Position numbers and translations under genes: made by a program | Source of the DNA: Oscarella lobularis | Lineage: Eukaryota > Porifera > Homoscleromorpha > Homosclerophorida > Oscarellidae | Assembly (NCBI RefSeq): GCF_947507565.1 | Contig: NC_089176.1 | Location: 2,728,001-2,792,000, forward strand | Length of the DNA: 64,000 nt | Reading direction: 5' to 3' | Notes under the pieces: generated by a model | The model's input: only the letters and a program-made list of their open reading frames with translations | Database searches by the model: none | What the model was told of the DNA's origin: nothing | In this document: in pieces, positions 27,203 through 42,200 of the stretch | Position numbering within the stretch: position 1 is the first letter of the stretch | Layout: every line of letters starts with the position of its first letter

Positions 27203-30200
27203 ATGGCGGAGAGATGGTCGAAAGCCATCGAAGCCCTGAAGGCTTCTTTTTCCGACGAATCGTCGAAGTAGGAAGCACGATAAATATACGAGCGACCTAG
27301 CAAATAGTTGTGGTCTCAATCAGGACGGAAAAGAAGCTCAAGCCGCAGGAAAAAATCCACCACATGAGCACGATATCGGAGCTCGTGTGTTCGCCTCCGA
27401 TGAGGTGAGTAGCGCGACGACGATCCCCCGAACGAACGGAACGTCGATTCTCCAAGATCGTCGCCGGACTTATTGAAGAACGCTTCGGCGACTTTGGACG
27501 CGCTTCTTCGCGGCGGATGCGACGACGCCAATTCGAGCGTTCGCCTCAATGCAAACGAATTTCTCAACAAATTGATTAAGGTGAGGTCTGAGAGAGGAGG
27601 GTTCGCGGAGCCGTCCGAAAGACTGCTTCTTTCCAACCAGACGTTGACGCCGTTTGCAGTCAATCGCATCTTGTGGGATCTCTTCAGGGAAATCAAACGG
27701 GTACACGCAGGGATCTTAATAATTTACTCCTTTTGAGCATTTTTTTCCCTCCCAGAATGGCTCTGCTAAATGCGTGAAGGCGGCTCTGTCCCGATTTGCC
27801 GATTTGTGCCATCTGATCAAGAGCAACAAATTGAGGTACACTTCAAAATTCAATATAATTTGACACGATCTCTTTTTCCCGCAGAGCTTACATCAATGTC
27901 ATTCTGCCTTGTCTTGCTCGCATGACAAAGCGTGATGACGAAGTTGTCCAGGTGTGACTGCTATGGCTAGCTAAGCATCCTTATCCACATCCAAGTTCTT
28001 ATGTCTTAAGGAATCTCTGACTACTGCAATGGCCAAATTGTGTCCGATTTTTTGCCCTCTCATGACTGACGGCGAATATCAGGTCGACTTCTAAATTCAC
28101 GTCCACCAATGAATCATTTTGTTTTTTTTTGGTGGCTCGTAGAGTTTGACGAAGAATTTTCTTGCAAAGTTGTCGTCGCCCATGACGACGGCAAGACGAA
28201 TGGCGGCCACGTCAATCGGTCTTCTCTGCCATTACGCGGAGAATCCACCGAAGCTGATTCACTTTGTAGTCGGCCACTTACTCAGTACGCATTTAGGAAA
28301 AGGATACAATGGACGAACCTAAGAGAGTGCCTTGCTTCTAGATTTGTCTTCGTCTTCCAATGGACAACCGCCGTCGATTCCGGCTCTCAATGGCGTTCTC
28401 ATGTGCTGTCGGCACGTCATTCCTGTTCTGACGGCGAGTCAGGGTCGTCAGAGTCGTCCCGTTAGCGTCGGCGACGAGACGTTTGATGAAGAAGTGACGG
28501 ATCGACACATACACCAGGTATATCAAGTCCTGTACTGTGTAGTACTCTACAACGTTTTTTTTACTACTTCGTATCTTTATAGCTCTATGCCCTGATGCTG
28601 CGCTGTACGAATCATCCCGATTCGAACGTTGTGACGACCGCTTTGGAGTCGCTTCACGCTCTGCTCGCGTCGCCGCCCGCCGCCCTGCTTCGCTTCATCA
28701 CGACGCCCTGTCTCAAAGCGCCCAGCGTTTCTCTCGACACCGACGCTCTTCCGACGAAGCTCGAAGAAACGATAATCGTCGCCGACGACGACAACGTCGT
28801 CGACGAGAACGAACCGACCATATTGGAGGGCGACGACGAAATGGACGCCGCGGCGGCCGTGGCAGCGGCGGCAGCGGCGACGACGGAAATCGACTACGAA
28901 GAAGAATCGCCGCTACCGGAACCGTCGTCCGAAGGCGAACTCAGCGAAACGGTGGAAGAGACGGAAGACGGCGAACCGGAATCAATCGTACCAGAATCGC
29001 CGACTCCGGAGCCGGAATTGAAATCGCTCGACGACGTGACGTCAACTTGGGACGAAAACGAGGACGTCTTCTCCGTTCGCGGCGGCGGCGGCGGCGTCGG
29101 TCAAGTGCCGGCGGAGGACATGGTGCCGCTGGTGCGATGCGTGCGTCGTCTCTGCTCCATGTTTCTGCTCTCCGGCGAAAGGGGTCAGATATTGGACGAG
29201 AGGGCGCGACGGCGCGTTCGCGTCAGCGTCAAGGCGCTCGCGCTCAAGTGCGTCGCCGCCGCGCTGAGTCTCTATCCGTCCGTGTTCTTTCTGCCCGTAA
29301 CGACGACGGCGACGGCGACGGAGCGTTCGTCGTCGTCGGACGAGTCGAGGAATTCCGTTCAGTACGTCGACGACGTTCTCTTGTACGTTTTTCACTCGGA
29401 TCAGGTTTTGCGCGGCGAGACGGCGGCGCTGGTGGGCAAGGCTATTTCGGCATTTCTTCAGACGAGCAGGTTTCGCCACAACGGTCATTCTTCTGGTACA
29501 GTTAACCGGTGTGTGCACTCTAGAGCAAACTATCAGCAGTGGGAGTCAAAGTTGTGCGACGAATTGAAGAGAGGTAAAAAGACCAATTGTATTTAGTATT
29601 TAGAAAACCGAACGAGTTTCTCTCTTCTTCTTCTAGAACGTTTGCCCTTGTCTCAACTTGTTCGTTTGCTTGTGTCGACCCTGCTCGACGAGCCGCCCGT
29701 GTGCAAAGTGGCGTGTAGCGCGTGCAAGGTCAGAGTTTGATTTTTCTCTTCTCGTTCTGGATATAAAGATTCTATTTTTCTATAGCAATGCTTGAACTTG
29801 TTGCTGTCCTGTAGCGACGCTCGTTTAGGTCTCGACTTGCTTCGCTCTCTTCTGAAAGTCAAGAGTTCGTCCTATTGGCTCGTTAAAGTGAGACGAATTC
29901 CGTTTCAACTACGCGCATCTTAACACGATTTTCTAGGTCGAATTAGCCGAGTCTCTGGCGATCGCGGACTATCGGTAAGGAGGTGGCGACTTTTTTTTTA
30001 TTGTAGGTATCTGATCCGCTTACAGTCTCGTCTCGTTTCTTCAAAATCAATTGGCCGGTTTATCAAAGACTTCGGTACGAAAAAAAATTACACGTTTGAT
30101 TTTGCACGTATCGCTCGTTCTTAGCCCGTTGATTTTCAACGTCAGACGATCGAGGTCCTATTAGAGTTTCTTCAGTCGGACGACGGAAGAGTTCGCCAGG

Positions 30201-33200
30201 CGGCTGCAGACGCCTTTGTAAAGTAAAATTAAATATTAAAACGCGATAGAACCTCAGTCCCAAGGCGAAGTAATCAACTGTCGTTGAATAGCGTCGTGCC
30301 GAGATTGTTTTATGCCGAATTGGATGGTGAAAAGGAAGCTATGCTGCAATTCGCCTCTAGTGAAACAGGTACGTTGTCGCGGTCTTGGCTTTGCGATGAC
30401 AGCAGCGTCTCGTCGCAGTCCTACGCAGTCTCAACGTTCAAGATTTGCCCTTCAATCGCTTCTTCAACAACCAGCTTCATCCGTTTCTCGAAGAAAGAGA
30501 CGAAAAAATTTCTCGTCAAACAGTGCAGAGAAATCTCTCTCGAATCGTTGCTCTGCTCACGTCGAAACTGACCCAGTTTCGCAACAAAAATTTCGTGGTT
30601 AGTATAATAGTAATCAGACGTAGGATGCAAAAAAATTGACACGTTGTCTTGTTTCTGTAGCTCGGCTGCTGCCGAACTTTGGCTCAACTAGCAAACACCT
30701 ATCCACCTCACAGACACCCTGATTCGTGGTCGTCTGCCGGCCAAATTTCGAAAACGTCAGCGGCACCGCTACTGACGCCGCGAAAGTCCGTACTTCGACC
30801 GTCCTCTCCAATGAAACCGTCGCCGTCGCCGCAGAAAACCCCCGGCGGCGGATCGCCTCGAAAGGGAACGTCGTCGACGGGCGAGAGCGGAAAATCGGGC
30901 TTGTCTCTATCGATATCGTTTCCCCTCTTCAAACTCCCCGTGAAGAAAGCGTCGCCCAGCGTCACGCCGTCGGCGGCTCAGGCGAAGATTTCGAAAAGCG
31001 TTAAAGCGGACGAAGCGTCGTCGCTGTTGACGTCGGAGATTGATTCCGAGAAGGACGACGATGCGGCGGCGGCGGCGGCGTCTCAAGTCCACTACGACGG
31101 TCCGCTCGCCGCTCTTCTCTGCTTGATGACGTCGTCGCCCATCGCATTGGATCTGATCGCTCAGAAGGACATGTTGACGACGTATAGTCGACTCATTTTC
31201 AGTCGAGGTCGACAATCGTCGTCGACTTCCGCCGATTCGTGGTCCGCAATTCAAGACAAGACTCTCGTTCCGTTTATCGAGGAGTATTTTGTTCATTTGA
31301 TGAGGTGAGAATATTTGCTTATATATATATATATATATATATTCGCCGCGTTTTATTTCTTTCTGTAGAATTCTTCGCGTTATAGTCTACGTCGTCGAGA
31401 AGAAAGATCCCCAGCATCCGGAGCCGTCCAAAATGAAGGAAAAGCTTCTCGGACCGTTGACTCAAGTCGGTTCCGGCGGACTAACACCGCGGAAGAAGTC
31501 GATGAAAACGCCCGAAAAGGAGACGCCCGGAAAAGGAGCCGACGGCGAAAAGACGCCCGGCACACCGTCGAAAACCGAATCCGACGCCGGCGGCGGCGGC
31601 GGCAAAGAAAGTCAAGCGATCGGGTGGTTTTCTCATCTTTCTCTCTATTGCAGTCTTTGGAGAATCCTCAAGGGCGTCTACGCAAATCATCAAGTTAGAA
31701 ACGCGATTTCTCCTTGCGATTGACTGTTTCACGTGCGCGGCGTAGACCGACATTGACGAGACCGAAATGACGAAATTCTCTGCTTTTCTGAAGGCGTCTT
31801 TAGAGAGCCTCGCCTTGCTCGTAGAGCTCGCCGGACTGAGCGACATCGGCAAGGTCGGTCACAGAGGACTGTTGATAATAGCAGCTGCAATAATTTTCTA
31901 ACAACCTTAGATGGCCGAAGAGCTGACGAAGTACTTGCACGTCTGCACTCGTCACTGCCCAGGCGCCACCTTTCTTTGTCTTGAAAAGGTATGCTACAGA
32001 TCCGATTTGATGAAATTTTCGTCTTGATACTTATAATGAATCTTTGTTCATTTTTAGTTGCTCAATGCTCTCTTCGGGGCGAATACGGCCGGCCAACGGG
32101 GAAAGGTCGCCGGCGGAAAATCGTCGTCGGCGACGAAAGTCGTGTCGGCGGAGGAGTCGTTCTATTCGGTTTGCTTCAGTGAACCCGAGGCTTGCTTTGA
32201 GGCGGCAATCGAGCGCGTTCGCAGCGTCAAAGAACATTACGACGAGGTGGAAGCGAAGAAAAATCTGTACGTTCTCCGTCTCTCCGTAGTGCATTTGACT
32301 ATCTGTCTGTCTACTTGGAGCAGGGCGGTAAAGGGGCCCAGACGGAGAGTGGAATCGTTTCTGTTTACGGGACGTCCTGACATAGTTAGTTCGTCGATGG
32401 GGAAAAACTCTCTTCGCTTTTGACATTTTCTGCTCTAGACACCGGTCATGAAGTACATTGGGCTGTTTGAGCCGCTCGTCATACGAGCGATGAAGATGTA
32501 CGCAGCGACGGCGCGGAAGCATCTGCAGAAACGCGTGCTCGTCCTGCTCATTCAACTCGTTCGACTACGAGTCAATTACTCTATGCTCGACAGCGAGCAG
32601 GTAAAGAGGAAATAGATCAATAGATCAGGACCGTCTCGCAGCTGTGTCTCTCCGCAGGCCTTTTTGAGATTTATATATGATCAATTAGAGAAAGCAGACG
32701 AAGGATATTTCAAGTAGAGCGACGACCTATTGAAAATTTGACGCGTCACAATTTTTTCCCCGTAGAGGAAACAACGATCTTCTTCTTCACGCGTTTCATT
32801 TTCTGACCCTTCTATCAAACAGTCGTCAGCGCGACACGGTTGTAACGACGTCGCGCGTTCTTCAGCTTTCCAGCGGTCTAATGGCCAGTCTCCAAGACTC
32901 CGACAGCAGTAAGAAGTAAAAGGCCTAGCAGTGATCACACAAACATTCTTTTTTTTTCCAGTTCTTTCCGCGTTGAAGCCCGTCGTGTCCGATCTCTTCC
33001 TAGCGAGGCAATATCCGCGCTCGAGTGCTCAGCTCGCCGGTGAACTGGAAGCGCAGCAAGACGTCGTTCTCTCCCTGCTAGCGCGTCTAATAAATCACCA
33101 CGAGGTACGTCGGAAGAACGAGTCTCCGCGTTTTAATTTTCCTCTTTTAGGCCATTCTTCTCATTGTAACCGTGCTCGACAGCTCGTCGCGGCTCGACGG

Positions 33201-36200
33201 TAAAAAGTGGCGCGAACGCTCCGTCGCCGCTTTCGAGGCGCTGCAGTTGAAAATAAGCAGCGATAAGGTAAAAATTTGTTTACGCATCAGAGTCCAGGCG
33301 TCGATGATCCTTTATGTAGTATTGCGTCACTGAAGAGAAGCACTTCTTGATTCTAAACTTGTTGTTTGCGTCGTTTTCTCCGTCGTGTTTCCGACCCGCC
33401 GATCGCCTGTTCTACATTCTGCTGCGCGAACCTCCGGTTCAAGTTCGTAGGCTCGTCGCGCGAATTTATTATTTAAACGTTATTGGCCTTAGGACGCGTC
33501 GAAACTTTTGACGTGGCTAGCACTTTTCGTCGCGACTTTGGAAGTCGCCTTGGCCGTTCTTCCCGGTCAGCAATTCATCGATAAATTTCAGTCTTGTTGC
33601 GAAACGATCGAAAGGCCCTGGTGGATGAAATCAGAAACGAATTCAAAGGTAGAAAGAAAGAAAAAAAAAACGGTCTAAATTCTTTTGAATTTCTTAACTA
33701 GCAACAATTATTAACGAGATTCCTTCTTGGCATTGTGTCTGTCCTCATCGAAGCCGTTCATTCGTCATTTAAACCGATGCCCGATCTCTTCTATCGTCTT
33801 TTGTATCGATTCCTTATCGTCACGTCGCTTCTCTTCAAACGTAACGAATACACTGAACATTATTCAATTTTTATATATTGCTTTTTTCCTCCTGAAGGGG
33901 ATCTTAAAGAAGCGGTGCTGACGGACGATGCGTGCGAGAGTCTCGTCAAGGATCTCAGCGCTCGGCTCTTTCTGCTTCTCCTTCGTCGACCGATGCTCGT
34001 CGTCGGTTGGTGCGCCGTCACCGCGGCGCTCGGCTATCACTCCGAGTGGTGGGACTTTTTGATGACGCCCGAGGCGCTGTCGAGACCGTCGTCGCCGTGC
34101 GACGAAGCCAAGTCGATCGACGCTTCGATGATCAACGACGCGTTCAAGTGCACGACCTTGTCGATGCAATTGGTTCAGACTGCGTCGCTCGTCTTTCGAT
34201 CAAAACTGCTGGTGAGCGAGCCCTGAGTCGAACGGTATACCTGATATGAATACGTGTCTTTTGCAGTGTGAAGTGGCTGATGTTTTTTCTACTGCGTCGG
34301 AAAGCGTTGCTAGTTTCGTGCAGAACTATTCGCTGGAGTTGTGTCTTCTCAGCGATGAGCCACCGGTTGAGACGTTTCTAAGGTAACCACGAGCCGTTTT
34401 TCCTTCTCTTATATATACGAATTGTCAATTAATTAAGATCGGTCAGTGGCTCGTTTCCCGTCATGGAGACATTTATCAGATCTCTCTTCGTTCAAATGAG
34501 GGGAGCGACGGTAGGTTTTTTCACTGACGTTAGTCCGCTATTTAATATTTAGGCCCTCAATTTATTTTTTAGGCTCTTAGAATCAAAGTTTAGGCCCTGA
34601 ATTTATTATTTAGGCCCTTAGAATCAAGGTTTAGGCCCTCATTTTATTATTTAGGCCCTCAGAATCAAAGTTTAGGCCTTGAATTTATTATTTAGGCCCT
34701 TAGAATCAAGGCTTAGGCTCTGAATTTATTATTTAGGCCCTTAGAATCAAGGTTTAGGCCCTCAATTTATTATTTAGGCCCTCAGAATCAAAGTTTAGGC
34801 CCTGAATTTATTGTTTAGGCACTTAGAATCAAAGTTTAGGTCCTCAATTTATTTTGTAGGCCCTTAGAATCAAAGTTTAGGCCCTCAATTTATTTTGTAG
34901 GTCCTTAGAATCAAAGTTTAGGCCCTCAATTTATTTTTTAGGCTCTTATAATCAAAGTTTAGGCCTCGAATTTATTATTTAGGCCCTTAGAATCAAGGTT
35001 TAGGCTCTGAATTTATTATTTAGGCCCTTAGAATCAAGGTTTAGGCCCCCAATTTATTATTTACGCCCTCAGAATCAAAGTTTAGGCCCTGAATTTATTA
35101 TTTAGGCACTTAGAATCAAAGTTTAGGACCTGAATTTATTATTTAGGCACTTAGAATCAAAGTTTAGGCCCTCAATTTATTATTTAGGCTCTCAGAATCA
35201 AAGTTTAGGCTCTGAATTTATTATTTAGGCACTTAGAATCAAAGTCTAGGCCCTGAATTTATTTTGTAGGCCCTTAGAATCAAAATTTAGGCCCTGAATT
35301 TATTATTTAGGCCCTTAGAATCAAAGTTTAGGCCCTGAATTTATTATTTAGGCCTTTAGAATCAAAGTTTAGGCCTTGAATTTATTATTTAGGCCCTTAG
35401 AATCAAAGTTTAGTCCTTCAATTTATTATTTAGAATCTTAGAATCAAAGTTTAGGCCCTCAATTTATTTTTAGGCTCTTAGAATCAAAGTTTAGGCCCTC
35501 AATTTATTTTTAGGCCCTTAGAATCAAAGTTTAGGCCCTCAATTTATTTTTTAGGCCCTTAGAATCAAAATTTAGGCCCTGAATTTATTATTTAGGCCTT
35601 AGAATCAATGTCTAGGCCCTCAATTTATTATTTAGGCTCTCAGAATCAAAGTTTAGGCCCTCAATTTATTATCTAGGCCCTTAGAATCAAGGTTTAGGCC
35701 CTCATTTTATTATTTAGGCCCTCAGAATCAAAGTTTAGGCCTTGAATTTATTATTTAGGCCCTTAGAATCAAGGCTTAGGCTCTGAATTTATTATTTAGG
35801 CCCTTAGAATCAAGGTTTAGGCCCTCAATTTATTATTTAGGCCCTCAGAATCAAAGTTTAGGCCCTGAATTTTTTATTTAGGCCTTAGAATCAAGGTTTA
35901 GGCCCTGAAGTTATTATTTAGGCCCTTAGAATCAAAGTTTAGGCCCTCAATTTATTATTTAGGCTCTCAGAATCAAAGTTTAGGCCCTGAATTTATTATT
36001 TAGGCCCTCAGAATCAAAGTTTAGGCCCTCAATTTATTATTTAGGCCCTTAGAATCAAAGTTTAGGCCCTCAATTTATTATTTAGGTCCTTAGAATCAAG
36101 GTTTAGGCCCTCAATTTATTATTTACGCCCTCAGAATCAAAGTTTAGGCCCTGAATTTATTATTTAGGCACTTAGAATCAAAGTTTAGGACCTGAATTTA

Positions 36201-39200
36201 TTATTTAGGCACTTAGAATCAAAGTTTAGGCCCTCAATTTATTATTTAGGCTCTCAGAATCAAAATTTAGGCCCTGAATTTATTATTTAGGCCTTAGAAT
36301 CAATGTTTAGGCCCTCAATTTATTATGGCCCTTAGAATCAAGGTTTAGGCTCTCATTTTATTATTTAGGCCCTCAGAATCAAAGTTTAGGCCTTGAATTT
36401 ATTATTTAGGCCCTTAGAATCAAGGCTTAGGCTCTGAATTTATTATTTAGGCCCTTAGAATCAAGGTTTAGGCCCTCAATTTATTATTTAGGCCCTCAGA
36501 ATCAAAGTTTAGGCCCTGAATTTATTGTTTAGGCACTTAGAATCAAAGTTTAGGCCCTCAATTTATTTTGTAGGCCCTTAGAATCAAAGGTTAGGCCCTC
36601 AATTTATATTTTAGGCTCTTAGAATCAAAGTTTAGGCCCTCAATTTATTTTGTAGGTCCTTAGAATCAAAGTTTAGGCCCTCAATTTATTTTTTAGGCTC
36701 TTATAATCAAAGTTTAGGCCTCGAATTTATTATTTAGGCCCTTAGAATCAAGGTTTAGGCTCTGAATTTATTATTTAGGCCCTTAGAATCAAAGTTTAGG
36801 CCCTGAATTTTTTATTTAGGCCTTAGAATCAAGGTTTAGGCCCTCAATTTATTATTTAGGCCCTCAGAATCAAAGTTTAGGCCCTGAATTTTTTATTTAG
36901 GCCTTAGAATCAAAGTTTAGGCCTTGAATTTATTATTTAGGCCCTTAGAATCAAAGTTTAGTCCTTCAATTTATTATTTAGAATCTTAGAATCAAAGTTT
37001 AGGCCCTCAATTTATTTTTAGGCTCTTAGAATCAAAGTTTAGGCCCTCAATTTATTTTTAGGCCCTTAGAATCAAAGTTTAGGCCCTCAATTTATTTTTT
37101 AGGCCCTTAGAATCAAAATTTAGGCCCTGAATTTATTATTTAGGCCTTAGAATCAATGTCTAGGCCCTCAATTTATTATTTAGGCTCTCAGAATCAAAGT
37201 TTAGGCCCTCAATTTATTATCTAGGCCCTTAGAATCAAGGTTTAGGCCCTCATTTTATTATTTAGGTCCTCAGAATCAAAGTTTAGGCCTTGAATTTATT
37301 ATTTAGGCCCTTAGAATCAAGGTTTAGGCCCTGAAGTTATTATTTAGGCCTTAGAATCAAGGTTTAGGCCCTGAAGTTATTATTTAGGCCCTTAGAATCA
37401 AAGTTTAGGCCCTCAATTTATTATTTAGGCTCTCAGAATCAAAGTTTAGGCCCTGAATTTATTATTTAGGCCCTCAGAATCAAAGTTTAGGCCCTCAATT
37501 TATTATTTAGGCCCTTAGAATCAAAGTTTAGGCCCTCAATTTATTATTTAGGTCCTTAGAATCAAGGTTTAGGCCCTCAATTTATTATTTACGCCCTCAG
37601 AATCAAAGTTTAGGCCCTGAATTTATTACTTAGGCTCTCAGAATCAAAGTTTAGGCCCTGAATTTATTATTTAGGCACTTAGAATCAAAGTTTAGGACCT
37701 GAATTTATTATTTAGGCACTTAGAATCAAAGTTTAGGCCCTCAATTTATTATTTAGGCTCTCAGAATCAAAATTTAGGCCCTGAATTTATTATTTAGGCC
37801 TTAGAATCAATGTTTAGGCCCTCAATTTATTATGGCCCTTAGAATCAAGGTTTAGGCTCTCATTTTATTATTTAGGCCCTCAGAATCAAAGTTTAGGCCT
37901 TGAATTTATTATTTAGGCTCTTAGAATCAAGGCTTAGGCTCTGAATTTATTATTTAGGCCCTTAGAATCAAGGTTTAGGCCCTCAATTTATTATTTAGGC
38001 CCTCAGAATCAAAGTTTAGGCCCTGAATTTTTATTTAGGTCTTAGAATTAAGGTTTAGGCCCTGAATTTATTATTTAGGCACTTAGAATCAAAGTTTAGG
38101 CCTTAAATTTATTATTTAGGCTCTCAGAATCAAAATTTAGGCCCTAAATTTATTATTTAGGCCTTAGAATCAATGTTTAGGCCCTCAATTTATTATGGCC
38201 CTTAGAATCAAGGTTTAGGCTCTCATTTTATTATTTAGGCCCTCAGAATCAAAGTTTAGGCCCTCAATTTATTATTTAGGCCCTTAGAATCAAGGCTTAG
38301 GCTCTGAATTTATTATTTAGGCCCTTAGAATCAAGGTTTAGGCCCTCAATTTATTATTTAGGCCCTTAGAATCAAGGCTTAGGCTCTGAATTTATTATTT
38401 AGGCTCTTAGAATCAAAGTTTAGGCCTTGAATTTATTATTTAGGCTCTTAGAATCAAGGCTTAGGCTCTGAATTTTTTATTTAGGCCTTAGAATCAAGGT
38501 TTAGGCCCTGAAGTTATTATTTAGGCCCTCAGAATCAAAATTTAGGCCCTCAATTTATTATTTAGGCCCTCAGAATCAAAGTTTAGGCCCTCAATTTATT
38601 ATTTAGGCCCTTAGAATCAAAATTTAGGCCCTCAATTTAATATTTAGGCCCTTAGAATCAAAGTTTAGGCCCTCAATTTATTTTAAGCCTTTAGAATCAA
38701 AGTTTAGGTCCACAATTTATTATTTAAGCTCTCAGAATCAAAATTTAGGCCCTCAATTTATTTCTTAAGCACTTAGAATCAAAGTTTAGGCCCTGAATTT
38801 ATTATTTAGGCTCTCAGAATCAAAGTTTAGCCCCTGAATTTATTATTTAGGCCCTTTGAATCAAAGTTTAGGCCCTGAATTTATTATTTAGGCACTTAGA
38901 ATCAAAGTCTAGGCCCTCAATTTATTTTGTAGGCCCTTAGAATCAAAATTTAGTCCCTGATTTTATTATTTAGGCACTTAGAATCAAAGTTTAGGCCCTC
39001 AATTTATTATTTAGGCTCTCAGAATCAAAATTTAGGCCCTGAATTTATTATTTAGGCCTTAGAATCAATGTTTAGGCCCTCAATTTATTATGGCCCTTAG
39101 AATCAAGGTTTAGGCTCTCATTTTATTATTTAGGCCCTCAGAATCAAAATTTAGGCCTTGAATTTATTATTTAGGCCCTTAGAATCAAGGCTTAGGCTCT

Positions 39201-42200
39201 GAATTTATTATTTAGGCCCTTAGAATCAAGGTTTACGCCCTCAATTTATTATTTAGACCTCAGAATCAAAGTTTAGGCCCTGAATTTTTATTTAGGTCTT
39301 AGAATTAAGGTTTAGGCCCTGAAGTTATTATTTAGGCCCTTAGAATCAAAGTTTAGGCCCTCAATTTATTATTTAGGCTCTCAGAATCAGAGTTTAGGCC
39401 CTGAATTTATTATTTAGGCCCTCACAATCAAAGTTTAGGCCCTGAATTTATTATTAAGGCCCTTTGAATCAAAGTTTAGGCCCTGAATTTATTATTTAGG
39501 CACTTAGAATCAAAGTCTAGGCCCTCAATTTATTTTGTAGGCCCTTAGAATCAAAATTTAGTTCCTGATTTTATTATTTAGGCCCTTAGAATCAAAGTTT
39601 AGGCCCTCAATTTATTATTTAGGCCCTTAGAATCAAAGTTTAGGCCCTCAATTTATTATTTAGGCTTTTAGAATCAAAATTTAGGCCTTCAATTTAATAT
39701 TTAGGCCCTTAGAATCAAAGTTTAGGCCCTCAATTTATTTTAAGTCCTTAGAATCAAAATTTAGGCCCTGAATTTATTATTTAGGCCTTAGAATCAATGT
39801 TTAGGTCCACAATTTATTATTTAGGCTCTCAGAATCAAAATTTAGGCCCTCAATTTATTTTTTAAGCACTTAGAATCAAAGTTTAGGCCCTGAATTTATT
39901 ATTTAGGCTCTTGGAATCAAAGTTTAGGCCCTGAATTTATTATTTAGGCCCTCAGAATCAAAGTTTAGGCCCTGAATTTTTATTTAGGTCTTAGAATTAA
40001 GGTTTAGGCCCTGAAGTTATTATTTAGGCCCTTAGAATCAAAGTTTAGGCCCTCAATTTATTATTTAGGCTCTCAGAATCAGAGTTTAGGCGCTGAATTT
40101 ATTATTTAGGCCCTCAGAATCAAAGTTTAGGCCCTCAATTTATTATTTAGGCCCTCAGAATCAAAGTTTAGGCCTTAAATTTATTATTTAGGCCCTTAGA
40201 ATCAAAATTTAGGCCCTGAATTTATTATTTAGGCCTTTAGAATCAAAGTTTAGACCCTGAAATTATTATTTAGGCACTTAGAATCAAAGTTTAGGCCTTA
40301 AATTTATTATTTAGGCCCTTAGAATCAAAATTTAGGCCCTGATATTATTATTTAGGCCTTAGAATCAATGTTTAGGCCCTCAATTTATTATTTAGGCTCT
40401 CAGAATCAAAGTTTAGGCCCTGAATTTATTATTTAGGCACTCAGAATCAAAATTTAGGCCCTGAATTTATTATTTACGCTCTTAGAATCAAGGTTTAGGC
40501 CCTCAATTTATTATTTAGACCCTTAGAATGAAGGTTTAGGCCCTCAATTTATTATTTAGGCCCTCAGAATCAAAGTTTAGGCCCTGAATTTATTTTAAGC
40601 CCTTAGAATCAAGGTTTAGGCCCTCAATTTATTATTTAGGCTCTTAGAATCAAAATTTAGGCCTTGAATTTATTATTTAGGCCCTTAGAATCAAAGTTTA
40701 GTCCTTCAATTTATTATTTAGAATCTTAGAATCAAAGTTTAGGCCCTCAATTTATTTTTAGGCTCTTAGAATCAAAGTTTAGGCCCTCAATTTATTTTTA
40801 GGCCCTTAGAATCAAAGTTTAGGCCCTCAATTTATTATTTAGGCTCTTAGAATCAAGGTTTAGGCCCTCAATTTATTATTTAGGCCCTCAGAATCAAAGT
40901 TTAGGCCTTCAATTTATTATTTAGAATCTTAGAATCAAAGTTTAGGCCCTCAATTTATTTTTCAGGCTCTTAGAATCAAAATTTAGGCCCTGAATTTATT
41001 ATTTTGGCCTTAGAATCAATGTTTAGGCTCTCAATTTATTATCTAGGCCCTTAGAATCAAGGTTTAGGCCCTCATTTTATTATTTAGGCCCTTAGAATCA
41101 AAGTTTAGGCCTTGAATTTATTATTTAGGCTCTTAGAATCAAGGCTTAGGCTCTGAATTTATTATTTATGCCCTTAGAATCAAGGTTTAGGCCCTCAATT
41201 TATTATTTAGGCTCTCAGAATCAAAATTAGGCCCTCAATTTATTTTTTAAGCACTTAGAATCAAAGTTTAGGCCCTTAGAATCAAGGTTTAGGCCCTCAA
41301 TTTATTATTTAGGCCCTCAGAATCAAAGTTTAGGCCCTGAATTTATTATTTAGGCACTTACAATCAAAGTCTAGGCCCTCAATTTATTTTGTAGGCCCTT
41401 AGAATCAAAATTTAGTCCTTGAATTTATTATTTAGGCCCTCAGAATCAAAGTTTAGGCCCTGAATTTTTTATTTAGGCCTTAGAATCAAGGTTTAGGCCC
41501 TGAAGTTATTATTTAGGCCCTTAGAATCAAAGTTTAGGCCCTCAATTTATTATTTAGGCTCTCAGAATCAAAGTTTAGGCCCTGAATTTATTATTTAGGC
41601 CCTCAGAATCAAAGTTTAGGCCCTCAATTCATTATTTAGGCCCTTAGAATCAAAGTTTAGGCCCTCAATTTATTATTTAGGCCCTTAGAATCAAAGTTTA
41701 GTCCCTGAGTTTATTATTGAGGCCTTTAGAATCAAAGTTTAGGCCCTCAATTTATTATTTAGGCCCTTAGAATCAAAGTTTAGGCCCTCAATTTATTTTT
41801 CAGGCTCTTAGAATCAAAATTTAGGCCCTGAATTTATTATTTTGGCCTTAGAATCAATGTTTAGGCTCTCAATTTATTATCTAGGCCCTTAGAATCAAGG
41901 TTTAGGCCCTCATTTTATTATTTAGGCCCTTAGAATCAATGTTTAGGCTCTCAATTTATTATCTAGGCCCTTAGAATCAAGGCTTAGGCTCTGAATTTAT
42001 TATTTATGCCCTTAGAATCAAGGTTTAGGCCCTCAATTTATTATTTAGGCCCTCAGAATCAAAGTTTAGGCCCTGAATTTTTTATTTAGGTCTTAGAATC
42101 AAGGTTTATGCCCTGAAGTTATTATTTAGGCCCTTAGAATCAAAGTTTAGGCCCTCAATTTATTATTTAGGCTCTCAGAATCAAAATTTAGGCCCTCAAT

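Noticed and set aside
28595-29518. Alternative ORFs in other frames over the acidic huntingtin exon
   Set aside because: Long open frames there come from GC-rich, stop-poor codons; only the frame with HEAT-repeat similarity is coding.
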